The notes beneath the pieces are model-generated. The model saw nothing but the letters and a program-made list of their open reading frames with translations, ran no database searches and was not told the DNA's origin. This document shows positions 8,048-13,894 of a stretch of 17,425 nucleotides of DNA, one piece after another. Position 1 is the first letter of the stretch; every line of letters starts with the position of its first letter. Source of the DNA: Paenalcaligenes sp035302345. Its GTDB lineage: Bacteria > Pseudomonadota > Gammaproteobacteria > Burkholderiales > Burkholderiaceae_B. The translations under genes were made by a program, and so were the position numbers. The stretch spans positions 1 to 17,425 of the forward strand of contig DATGSS010000023.1 of the NCBI GenBank assembly GCA_035302345.1. The letters run 5' to 3'.

Positions 8048-8960
8048 CTAAACCTCCGGCATCTGCCTCGTAGGTCTCACCATCGGCATCCGATGCTGCA
8101 GGTGCATCTGTGGCATTTTCTAGCTTTTCAGTCACGGACTGCAGCTTGGCTTCGAGCTTATCGGCTGGCAACCAGCCATTCACGCGCGAACCATCCTCAA
8201 AAAAGATAGCTGGCGTTCCTTGTACGCCTAAATCTAGGCCAGTCTGCAACAATTCATCAATGGGATTCTCGCAAGTAACCTCGGCAGGACGATCCTCATT
8301 GAGCATCCAATCAGACCAGACCTGAGGCGCATCATCAGCGCACCAAACATGCTCAGCAATCGTCCTAGAGTCGGGGGCTAAAATAGGGAACATCAGGCTA
8401 TACACCGTCAAGTCATCTAACTCGGCAAAAGTCTCATGCAAGCGCTTGCAATACACACAATTAGGATCCTCAAAGACGACTAACTGACGGCTGCCATCAC
8501 CTTTGACCTGTTTGATAGCCGCATCCAAAGGCAGCTGTGCAAAATCAACACGGTTGAGTTCCTCGACACGCTGTGCTGTCAAATCAGTCAACGTAGACAC
8601 ATCAACCAAGGCCCCCTGGAGCACAAAATCCAAAGCCTCATTGGTGTATAGCAACTCGGTGCCCAAGCGGACCTCGTAAAGCTCTGCAAAGGGGGTCGGA
8701 CGAACTTCATCAACCTCAATACCATCAAAGGCCGCCTCAAATTTACTTTTTATTTGTTCCAAAGCGGCGGGTTGAGCTGACTGGGTGGTAACTGCACCAC
8801 TGCCCTCGCCTTGTTCACTGGCAGTCGTGACTGCCTGCCCGTTGAATTGCTCTGCTGGCATCGTTGACTGCTCGTCTGCTAATGCCGGTGCCCCAGCGAA
8901 TGTGCTAGCACCTAAAACGACTAAAACCTTTGCAAAAACCTTGCGCAATTTTAATTTCAT
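8040..8960 (-). CDS. dsbC: Thiol:disulfide interchange protein DsbC
   Basis: Periplasmic disulfide isomerase/reductase of 306 residues. A signal peptide (KLKLRK, a hydrophobic core, then APALA before Asp29) fixes the start at ATG 8960. The open frame continues upstream to 9032, but that part overlaps the hydroxylase gene and would bury the signal. The DsbC/G N-terminal dimerisation domain covers about 68-135. The thioredoxin-fold domain has FEDPNCVYCKRLH at 163-175 with the CVYC active site at 168-171, a second cysteine pair Cys207/Cys230 as in E. coli DsbC, and the cis-Pro in QGTPAIFF at 247-254. It is longer than E. coli DsbC because of a Gln/Thr/Ser-rich linker at about 29-65 and an acidic C-terminal tail at about 284-306. 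No clear ribosome site precedes it. It lies 34 nt after the hydroxylase with a hairpin in the gap. Confidence 0.92.
   Translation of the reverse strand: MKLKLRKVFAKVLVVLGASTFAGAPALADEQSTMPAEQFNGQAVTTASEQGEGSGAVTTQSAQPAALEQIKSKFEAAFDGIEVDEVRPTPFAELYEVRLGTELLYTNEALDFVLQGALVDVSTLTDLTAQRVEELNRVDFAQLPLDAAIKQVKGDGSRQLVVFEDPNCVYCKRLHETFAELDDLTVYSLMFPILAPDSRTIAEHVWCADDAPQVWSDWMLNEDRPAEVTCENPIDELLQTGLDLGVQGTPAIFFEDGSRVNGWLPADKLEAKLQSVTEKLENATDAPAASDADGETYEADAGGLDQ
8053..8057 (-). promoter_or_regulatory. strong ribosome binding site deciding the helicase start
   Basis: On the minus strand GGAGG is followed by TTTAG and then ATC AGT AGA CAT. A perfect Shine-Dalgarno sequence at this spacing marks 8047 as the intended initiation point even though the codon there is ATC rather than ATG. 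It lies inside the last codons of dsbC, so translation is probably coupled. Confidence 0.65.
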
Positions 8961-8964
8961 AAAT

Positions 8965-8995
8965 AAAAAACCCACGGTCTTATTTTCACCGGGGT
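8965..8995 (-). terminator. terminator-like hairpin between the hydroxylase and dsbC
   Basis: On the minus strand the sequence after the hydroxylase TGA reads ACCC CGGT, a loop GAAAATAAG, then ACCG T GGGT, then six T in all. The stem is 8 bp with one bulged T and runs straight into the U-tract, which ends just before the dsbC start (ATTT ATG). It would work as an intrinsic terminator or attenuator lowering dsbC and helicase expression relative to the genes upstream. It also covers the place where a dsbC ribosome site should be. Confidence 0.55.
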
Positions 8996-10221
8996 CAACT
9001 CCTTTTTGTGCGAGAAGAAAACTGGGGGGCAATGCCTGCTGCCTCTTGGATTAGCAACCGTTTTATCAAGGGTACGCGGTTGACCAAGCGCATCCCGACA
9101 TTGCGTGCCATCATGGCAGGCAACCCTGGCAAACCAAAAAACTGGTGCAAACCATGGGTCACCCAACGCATGGCAAAGATGGGCTCGGCTCGTTTACGTC
9201 GATAGCGACTAAGAACAGAGAGATCGCCCACCCCCTGATATGCAGGTTTGGTGCATAAAACGTGAATAAGTTCCTCGATATCACCAAAACCCAAATTTAA
9301 CCCTTGCCCTGCTAACGGATGCACTCGATGCGCGGCATCACCTACTAAGGCCACTCCGGGGGCAACCATTGCTGAACGCTCGAAAGTCAGCGGAAAGGCA
9401 TACATAGGGCTACGCACGGTTAATGCCCCCAGGCAACCATCAGTCATAGCCTGCAAATGCTGCTCTAACTGCTGTGCCCGTGCATCAGGGTCTAACCCCA
9501 TCAACTCATCTGCCAGTGCCTGCTTGACTGACCAAACCATTGACACCTGGGGCCCCGCGCTGGTCTCGGGCATGGGCAACAAAGCTAAAATGCTATCGCC
9601 CGTAAACCACTGCCGAGCAATACCTTGATGAGGTAGCTGCGCATCGAGATGCGTCACAATCCCACTGTCACCATAGGCATAGAAATCATGTTGAATATGA
9701 GCTGCGGTACGCACTTTAGAGCGCGCCCCATCTGCCCCAACAACCAAATCAGCCGGCAAAAATTGGCCACACGCTGTCATCACCCCTCGACCGCGTGATC
9801 CATCATTGTGAAAGCTCTCGAACAAAGCATCGTGCCATCGCACCCCAAAGACCTGCAAGGCCTGTAACAAGGCTTGCTCCATGGTGCCGGATTCGACTAT
9901 CCACGCTAACTCATCACGCATGATCTGCCAAGCATCCAAGGTGATTTCACCAGAAGCATCACCAAACACCTGCATGGCCTGCACCGCAGTAATGCGCTCG
10001 CTAGGCATCAACCCCCACACCCCGAGCCCATCCAAAAACTGCTGACTGGCCACAGACAAAGCATAGACCCGTGGGTGATATTGTTCGGGCGCGAGGCTCA
10101 GGGGTTGCTCACGGGGGGCTAAAAGCTCGACCTCGAACCCGTTTTTTTTCAAACCCAGAGCGCTGGCCATCCCGGCCAACCCCCCCCCACATATTAAAAT
10201 CTTCTCTTGTTTACGACTCAT
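8995..10221 (-). CDS. UbiH/UbiF/VisC/COQ6 family FAD-dependent monooxygenase
   Basis: Flavoprotein hydroxylase of 408 residues, the usual length for ubiquinone-biosynthesis ring hydroxylases, acting on the polyprenylated ring at the inner face of the membrane. The dinucleotide fold ILICGGGLAGMASALGL spans 8-24 with GGGLAG at 12-17. The family segment HPRVYALSVAS lies at 49-59, DLVVGADGARSKVR at 158-171, and the second FAD motif ALVGDAAHRVHPLAGQGLNLGF at 291-312. Which ring position it modifies cannot be told from sequence; betaproteobacteria carry several paralogues. Its ATG overlaps the mltA stop by four bases (ATGA), so the two are translationally coupled. Residues 12-14 are encoded by an unbroken G9 tract (10188-10180), and Lys25-Lys26 lie in an A8 tract (10149-10142), both prone to slippage. 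Confidence 0.88.
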   Translation of the reverse strand: MSRKQEKILICGGGLAGMASALGLKKNGFEVELLAPREQPLSLAPEQYHPRVYALSVASQQFLDGLGVWGLMPSERITAVQAMQVFGDASGEITLDAWQIMRDELAWIVESGTMEQALLQALQVFGVRWHDALFESFHNDGSRGRGVMTACGQFLPADLVVGADGARSKVRTAAHIQHDFYAYGDSGIVTHLDAQLPHQGIARQWFTGDSILALLPMPETSAGPQVSMVWSVKQALADELMGLDPDARAQQLEQHLQAMTDGCLGALTVRSPMYAFPLTFERSAMVAPGVALVGDAAHRVHPLAGQGLNLGFGDIEELIHVLCTKPAYQGVGDLSVLSRYRRKRAEPIFAMRWVTHGLHQFFGLPGLPAMMARNVGMRLVNRVPLIKRLLIQEAAGIAPQFSSRTKRS

Positions 10222-11495
10222 CGTGCCGTCGGTGTGCCGGCTTGTTTAGGCCAGAGCACCCATAATTCACCAGGTTGTTTCATTTTACCGGCTAACGCCC
10301 CGGCCTGCTCGCCGCTGCCCCAATAAAAGTCCATACGGGCTGCGCCTTTGATGGCTGCACCCGTATCCTGGGCAAAAACCACCTGCCGCAGCGGTTGTCC
10401 TGACCCGGGGTGTGTACTGGCCATATAAACCAAACTACCCAAGGGCACGAACTCGGGATCCACAGCGATGGAGCGCTCAGCCAGCAATGGAATGCCATAA
10501 GCACCCTTGGGGCCCAGGTTCTCATCAGTGATGGTCTCGGTCACAAAAAACACCATAGCCTCATTAGCATTCAGCATCTCTTGAACTCGGTCCGGATTGC
10601 GTTGTGCCCACTGCTTTATGTTTTGCATCGAGGCCTGTTCGAGGGGGATTTCACCTCGATCAGCCAACCATTTTCCAATCGACGTGTAGGGGTGGCCGTT
10701 ATGGTTTGCATACGCCAATCGAATTGACTGTCCATTTTCAAAACGTGCACGCCCTGACCCCTGTATTTGCAAGAAGAAAGCTTCTACAGGATCCTTGGCC
10801 CATACCAACGCTTTGGGCTGACGCTCTGGATTGGCTGCAATTTCGGCCCGTGTATCATAGGGAACCACCCGATCACCATCAAGCTTGCCGCGGATGCGTT
10901 TGCCTGCCAATTCAGGGTAGAGCCCCCCTAAATCAACGGTGAGCAAATCATCCGGCACGGCATACAAGGGCCAGGAATAACCAGATTGTTTATGCGGTGC
11001 TGCCTCAATAACAGGCTCGTAATAACCCGTCACGGTATTGCGTGCAATTTGATTGTTTTCATCCATCAAACGCCAAGGCTGTAAGTGCTCTTCCAGAAAG
11101 CTGCGCACTTGCGCCGCACCAGAACGCTCATTAAGCCCACTGCGCTGAGCAGCTGCGCATACCGGCTGCCAGTCTTTAGGAGTCGCCCGAGCAGGATGAT
11201 GCAAGCCACCACTGATGGGGCGCATCAGCCCCTTGCAGTTAGTAATCAACCCCTGCCAAATATTTTGTAAATCATCCTCTTGCCAGCCTGGCAAGGCGCC
11301 CCAAGTCACCGCTTGAAAGCGTCCCTTTAGAGGGCGCTCGGCCGTATCTTTGATATCCCCTAAAGCAGGCACCTGCAAGGGTTGTGAAATAATATCTTTC
11401 TTTTCAGCGGGTTTTTGTTTTTGTTCGGGCCCTTTCGTGGCACAAGCCGCCAACAAAGCCAACATCCCCACACCTACCCAATGTCTCAGACCCAT
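10218..11495 (-). CDS. mltA: Membrane-bound lytic murein transglycosylase A
   Basis: Outer-membrane lipoprotein that cleaves peptidoglycan glycan strands to leave 1,6-anhydromuramyl ends, for wall turnover. The 425-residue protein opens with a short charged segment and a hydrophobic core ending in the lipobox LAAC, with Cys18 as lipidation site; residues 19 and 20 (Ala, Thr) are compatible with outer-membrane sorting. A Lys/Glu/Gln-rich tether follows (about 21-36). The MltA barrel domain includes TGYYEPV at 156-162, FFLQIQGSGRA at 240-250 and IRLAYANHNGHPYTSIG at 258-274. The C-terminal 3D domain has DPEFVPLGS at 346-354, AQDTGAAIKG at 375-384 and RMDFYWGSG at 387-395; Asp377 and Asp389 are the expected conserved acids. 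It sits 68 nt after apaG, with only a weak ribosome site (GGTGT), and overlaps the next gene by ATGA. Confidence 0.95.
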   Translation of the reverse strand: MGLRHWVGVGMLALLAACATKGPEQKQKPAEKKDIISQPLQVPALGDIKDTAERPLKGRFQAVTWGALPGWQEDDLQNIWQGLITNCKGLMRPISGGLHHPARATPKDWQPVCAAAQRSGLNERSGAAQVRSFLEEHLQPWRLMDENNQIARNTVTGYYEPVIEAAPHKQSGYSWPLYAVPDDLLTVDLGGLYPELAGKRIRGKLDGDRVVPYDTRAEIAANPERQPKALVWAKDPVEAFFLQIQGSGRARFENGQSIRLAYANHNGHPYTSIGKWLADRGEIPLEQASMQNIKQWAQRNPDRVQEMLNANEAMVFFVTETITDENLGPKGAYGIPLLAERSIAVDPEFVPLGSLVYMASTHPGSGQPLRQVVFAQDTGAAIKGAARMDFYWGSGEQAGALAGKMKQPGELWVLWPKQAGTPTAR

Positions 11496-11524
11496 AAGCT
11501 ACACCCAAAATGAACATATGCGAC

Positions 11525-11542
11525 GCCCGCCTGAACGCGGGC
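11525..11542. repeat. GC-rich inverted repeat between apaG and mltA
   Basis: GCCCGC at 11525-11530 pairs with GCGGGC at 11537-11542 around CTGAAC. There is no T-run after it on the minus strand, so it is not a standard intrinsic terminator. It may stabilise the apaG 3' end or pace transcription into mltA. Confidence 0.4.
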
Positions 11543-11563
11543 AGCCAGACTATTGTTAACGCG

Positions 11564-11938
11564 TCAATGCAATGTACGCGGCACAGACAAAACAAAACGC
11601 TCGATCGGTAACTCGAAAGGGATTCCCTGCTCATCCACGCAGTAATAAGTCCCCTCCATCGTGCCCACCGGCGTCGTCAAAGGACAACCGCTAGTATATT
11701 CAAAACCTTGGCCAGGAGGGATCAAGGGCTGTTTGCCCACGACACCTAGACCACGCACCTCTTGGACCTCGCCCTCACCATCAGTGATAATCCAATGTCG
11801 ACTGATCACCTGAATGGCTTGTTCAGTCTTGTTTTCTATATTGACCCGATAGGCAAAAACATATTGCTGCTCTTCAGGATTTGACTGCTCGGCTATAAAC
11901 TGTGGGGTGACCTTTACTACCACATTGCCTACCGTCAT
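11564..11938 (-). CDS. apaG: ApaG (Co2+/Mg2+ efflux-associated, DUF525)
   Basis: Small cytoplasmic protein with a fibronectin type III-like beta-sandwich, 124 residues, the normal family size. The start at ATG 11938 is chosen because GGAGG lies 5 nt before it; the frame is open nine codons further up, without an equivalent site. Family motifs are complete: YRVNIENKTE at 30-39, RHWIITDG at 47-54, VRGLGVVGKQPLIPPGQGFEYTSGCPL spanning 61-87, TPVGTMEGTY at 89-98, and PIERFVLSVP near the end. ApaG is linked to Co2+ resistance and Mg2+ flux by genetics in enterobacteria; its biochemical role is unsettled. It heads the minus-strand run and diverges from rpe across a 110-nt AT-rich gap. Confidence 0.95.
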   Translation of the reverse strand: MTVGNVVVKVTPQFIAEQSNPEEQQYVFAYRVNIENKTEQAIQVISRHWIITDGEGEVQEVRGLGVVGKQPLIPPGQGFEYTSGCPLTTPVGTMEGTYYCVDEQGIPFELPIERFVLSVPRTLH

Positions 11939-11992
11939 AACAACCTCCATCAAATCTAACCACACAACAGTGGCCTATTTATCTAGTAAACC

Positions 11993-11998
11993 TATAAT
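11993..11998 (+). promoter_or_regulatory. -10 box of a likely rpe promoter
   Basis: A perfect TATAAT lies 50 nt before the rpe start in the AT-rich apaG-rpe divergent gap. No good -35 box is seen at 16-18 nt. The overlapping core TATAATAAT (11993-12001) reads ATTATTATA on the other strand, so a back-to-back apaG promoter could share it. A T8 tract follows at 12016-12023. Confidence 0.4.
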
Positions 11999-12048
11999 AA
12001 TGGCACAGAACCTTATTTTTTTTGCAAATTTTTGTACACGGTTAAAAA

Positions 12049-12756
12049 ATGCCCACCCCTACACCCTCACAAGCCATCATAGCGCCTAGCTTATTAGCCG
12101 CTGACTTTACCCAATTGGGCCAAGAGGTCCACGATGTATTAGCGGCCGGCGCTGACTGGCTACACTTTGATGTGATGGACAATCGATTTGTCCCCAACCT
12201 GAGCTTTGGACCGATGATCTGTGCAGCCATTCGGCCCCTGACCCAGGCCCCTATTGATGTCCATCTAATGGTTGAGCCCGTAGATAATATCGTACAGCCT
12301 TTTGCTGACGCTGGGGCTGATTTAATCAGCTTTCACCCCGAGGCCTCGCGCCACCCCCACCGCACGCTAGGATTAATACGGGCGGCTGGTTGCAAAGCAG
12401 GCTTGGTCCTCAACCCAGGCACTCCACTGCAATGCCTAGATTTTCTGATGGATCAAATTGATCTAATCCTGTTGATGTCGGTCAACCCGGGCTTCGGAGG
12501 GCAGCGTTTTATCCCCACCACCCTCGAGAAAATTCGCCAAACTCGCGCCCGCATCGACCACTGGGTTCAGGCGGGCGGCCATCCTATTCATTTACAGGTC
12601 GATGGGGGGATCGGCGTTGACAATATTGCCGCTATTCGCCAAGCAGGGGCAGATGCCTTTGTAGCGGGCTCAGCTATTTTTGGCCAATCAGACTACGGCC
12701 AGGTCATCGAGCAAATGCGCGCAGAAATTAACCGCGCCGATCAGACAACACCATAG
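12049..12756 (+). CDS. rpe: Ribulose-phosphate 3-epimerase
   Basis: TIM-barrel enzyme of 235 residues that interconverts ribulose 5-phosphate and xylulose 5-phosphate in the pentose phosphate pathway. Motifs follow the family order: IAPSLLAADF at 10-19, the metal-binding WLHFDVMDNRFVPNLSFGP at about 36-54, DVHLMVEP at about 69-76, ISFHPEAS, AGLVLNPGTPL, LLMSVNPGFGGQRFIP in the middle third, and the phosphate-binding VDGGIGVDN and VAGSAIFG near the end. The metal-binding His and Asp residues are present. The start has no clear ribosome site (ACGGTTAAAAA before ATG). It is followed 72 nt later by gph and then the trp genes, an order common in beta- and gammaproteobacteria. Confidence 0.96.
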   Translation: MPTPTPSQAIIAPSLLAADFTQLGQEVHDVLAAGADWLHFDVMDNRFVPNLSFGPMICAAIRPLTQAPIDVHLMVEPVDNIVQPFADAGADLISFHPEASRHPHRTLGLIRAAGCKAGLVLNPGTPLQCLDFLMDQIDLILLMSVNPGFGGQRFIPTTLEKIRQTRARIDHWVQAGGHPIHLQVDGGIGVDNIAAIRQAGADAFVAGSAIFGQSDYGQVIEQMRAEINRADQTTP

Positions 12757-12828
12757 CCCAACCGCCCAAGCCCAAAAGTCCAAACCCAATACCTGAACGA
12801 CCAATCAACCTAACTAAAAACACACCTC
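12757..12828 (+). other. C-rich, G-poor spacer between rpe and gph
   Basis: The 72 nt between the rpe stop and the gph start are strongly rich in C and A with few G. It holds no purine-rich ribosome site before gph and no hairpin with a U-run. Unstructured, C-over-G RNA is the kind of sequence Rho loads on, so it may allow Rho-dependent polarity between the two genes. Confidence 0.3.
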
Positions 12829-13512
12829 ATGCACTATCAAGCAGTTTTATTCGATTTAGACGGCACCCTGGTAGATTCCATCCATGACATTGCCGCTGCC
12901 GCTAATCACATGCTCGTAGAGCTGGGTTACGACGCTTTGCCCACCTCACAAATCACTGGTTTTGTCGGTCGCGGCGTCGATGCCCTGATCTGGCAATGTT
13001 TGCTCGAGAAGATCGATGACAGCGCCCCAGACCCAGAGCAATACCAACAGGCACGCACCGTCTTTGCCAAGCACTACCACAAACAACTGGAACAAGCAGA
13101 AACCCCCATCTTTGAGCAGGTCATCCCCGGACTGGACGCATTCCGAGACGCTGGCTGTAAACTCGCTGTGGTCACCAACAAGCCCATCGACTACACACAC
13201 ATGATCCTGGAACAAACAGGTTTGGCCCCCTACTTTCAGGTCGTCATTGGTGGGGACAGCTGCGAAGAGAAAAAACCGCATCCGCTGCCTTTGCTATTTG
13301 CTTGCGCCCAACTCGATGTCACCCCTGAGCACAGTCTCATGATTGGGGACTCTATTAACGATGTCGCCGCTGCCAATGACGCACAAATCGACGTCCTGGT
13401 CCTGCCTTATGGCTACAACCAAGGAGAACCCACCAGCGCATTGCCCGCAACGGCCCATGTTGATGACCTAATGGCGGCTTATCAATGGGCTCAACAACGC
13501 ACCCAAAGCTAG
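12829..13512 (+). CDS. gph: Phosphoglycolate phosphatase (HAD family)
   Basis: HAD-superfamily phosphatase of 227 residues, the usual size for Gph, which removes 2-phosphoglycolate formed by DNA repair or oxygenation reactions. Motif I is VLFDLDGTLVDS at 6-17 with nucleophile Asp9 and acid/base Asp11. Motif II is VVTNKP in the middle, followed by GGDSCEEKKPHPLPLL with the motif III lysine. Motif IV is MIGDSINDVAAANDA near the C-terminus. An alpha-helical cap (about 16-85) sits between motifs I and II, as in the type I cap group. Placement after rpe and before trpE supports gph over other HAD phosphatases. ATG 12829 has no Shine-Dalgarno sequence before it. Confidence 0.92.
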   Translation: MHYQAVLFDLDGTLVDSIHDIAAAANHMLVELGYDALPTSQITGFVGRGVDALIWQCLLEKIDDSAPDPEQYQQARTVFAKHYHKQLEQAETPIFEQVIPGLDAFRDAGCKLAVVTNKPIDYTHMILEQTGLAPYFQVVIGGDSCEEKKPHPLPLLFACAQLDVTPEHSLMIGDSINDVAAANDAQIDVLVLPYGYNQGEPTSALPATAHVDDLMAAYQWAQQRTQS

Positions 13513-13585
13513 CCTCATTAGTCCCGTGCAACTCTACCCACACGCCACATCAAAACAACAATCAACCCGACCCAATAAAAAACAC
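13513..13585 (+). other. gph 3' flank, no gene
   Basis: This stretch after the gph stop is C/A-rich and poor in G, with no open frame of note, no rho-independent terminator and no RNA gene that I can see. It may carry Rho-dependent termination of the rpe-gph transcript before the trp promoter. Confidence 0.3.
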
Positions 13586-13614
13586 TTTACAAAACTGGGG
13601 TTTTCTTTTACAAC
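13586..13614 (+). promoter_or_regulatory. likely trp operon promoter
   Basis: TTTACA (13586-13591, five of six -35 bases) is separated by exactly 17 nt from TACAAC (13609-13614, four of six -10 bases). Transcription would start near 13621, giving a leader RNA in which trpL begins about 36 nt in. Confidence 0.55.
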
Positions 13615-13656
13615 TAGATGAACACAGAAATTTTAAAGCACAGCAGACGATAATTT

Positions 13657-13749
13657 ATGTTGCATACTCACCAGAACACCATCGCATATATCAACGGCGC
13701 CTATTGGCGCTGGTGGCGTTGTGTTCCGGGTATGCGCGTGCTCGTCTAA
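13657..13749 (+). CDS. trpL: trp leader peptide
   Basis: A 30-codon frame, ATG 13657 to TAA 13747-13749, between gph and trpE. Three of four successive codons are Trp: residues 17, 19 and 20, in the string YWRWWR. Trp is normally about 1% of residues, so this cluster is the mark of a ribosome-stalling leader peptide. The frame ends 27 nt before the antiterminator/terminator element. When charged tRNA-Trp is scarce the ribosome stalls on these codons and frees the downstream segment to form the antiterminator. The ribosome site (AGACGA) is weak. The peptide itself is not expected to have another function. Confidence 0.88.
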   Translation: MLHTHQNTIAYINGAYWRWWRCVPGMRVLV

Positions 13750-13813
13750 AATCTTTAGCGCTTAAATTTTGCAATTACCCGGTACCGCTTTACGCTGCCG
13801 GGTTTTTTGTTTT
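13683..13813 (+). promoter_or_regulatory. tryptophan attenuator (alternative leader RNA folds)
   Basis: Segment 1 CGCATA (13683-13688) pairs with TATGCG (13731-13736), enclosing the Trp codons and an inner hairpin CGGCGCC/GGCGCTG (13695-13701 with 13706-13712, one G-U). Segment 2 CCGGGTA (13726-13732) pairs instead with TACCCGG (13776-13782) as antiterminator; the two folds share 13731-13732 and exclude each other. Segment 3 ACCCGG can otherwise join segment 4 to form the terminator. This is the classic four-segment logic for control by Trp-tRNA supply. Pairings were found by hand; no folding energies were computed. Confidence 0.8.
13777..13813 (+). terminator. attenuator terminator of the trp operon
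   Basis: ACCCGG (13777-13782) pairs with CCGGGT (13798-13803), extended inward by a U-G pair and an A-U pair. It runs directly into TTTTTT G TTTT (13803-13813). This is a good intrinsic terminator placed between the leader peptide and trpE. Confidence 0.85.
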
Positions 13814-13854
13814 CATGCTCGGCCTGTATGCGGTACCTGATAGCACCCACATCC

Positions 13855-13874
13855 GCACGGCAACCACACCGTGC
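13855..13874 (+). repeat. small hairpin just before the trpE ribosome site
   Basis: GCACGG (13855-13860) and CCGTGC (13869-13874) are perfect inverse complements with an 8-nt loop. The stem ends 11 nt before the AAAAGG of the trpE ribosome site, so it may present or insulate that site. Confidence 0.4.
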
Positions 13875-13894
13875 TCAACAACAAAAGGCATCGC

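Noticed and set aside
8961..9032. 24-residue N-terminal extension of DsbC
   Set aside because: It overlaps the hydroxylase gene and a hairpin, and would place the signal peptide in the middle of the protein; ATG 8960 fits a secreted protein.
11939..11965. Nine-residue extension of ApaG
   Set aside because: GGAGG 5 nt before ATG 11938 and normal family length favour the shorter form; the extension has no ribosome site.
13871..13894. GTG 13871 as trpE start
   Set aside because: It sits inside a hairpin arm with no ribosome site; ATG 13895 has AAAAGG at proper spacing and begins as TrpE relatives do.
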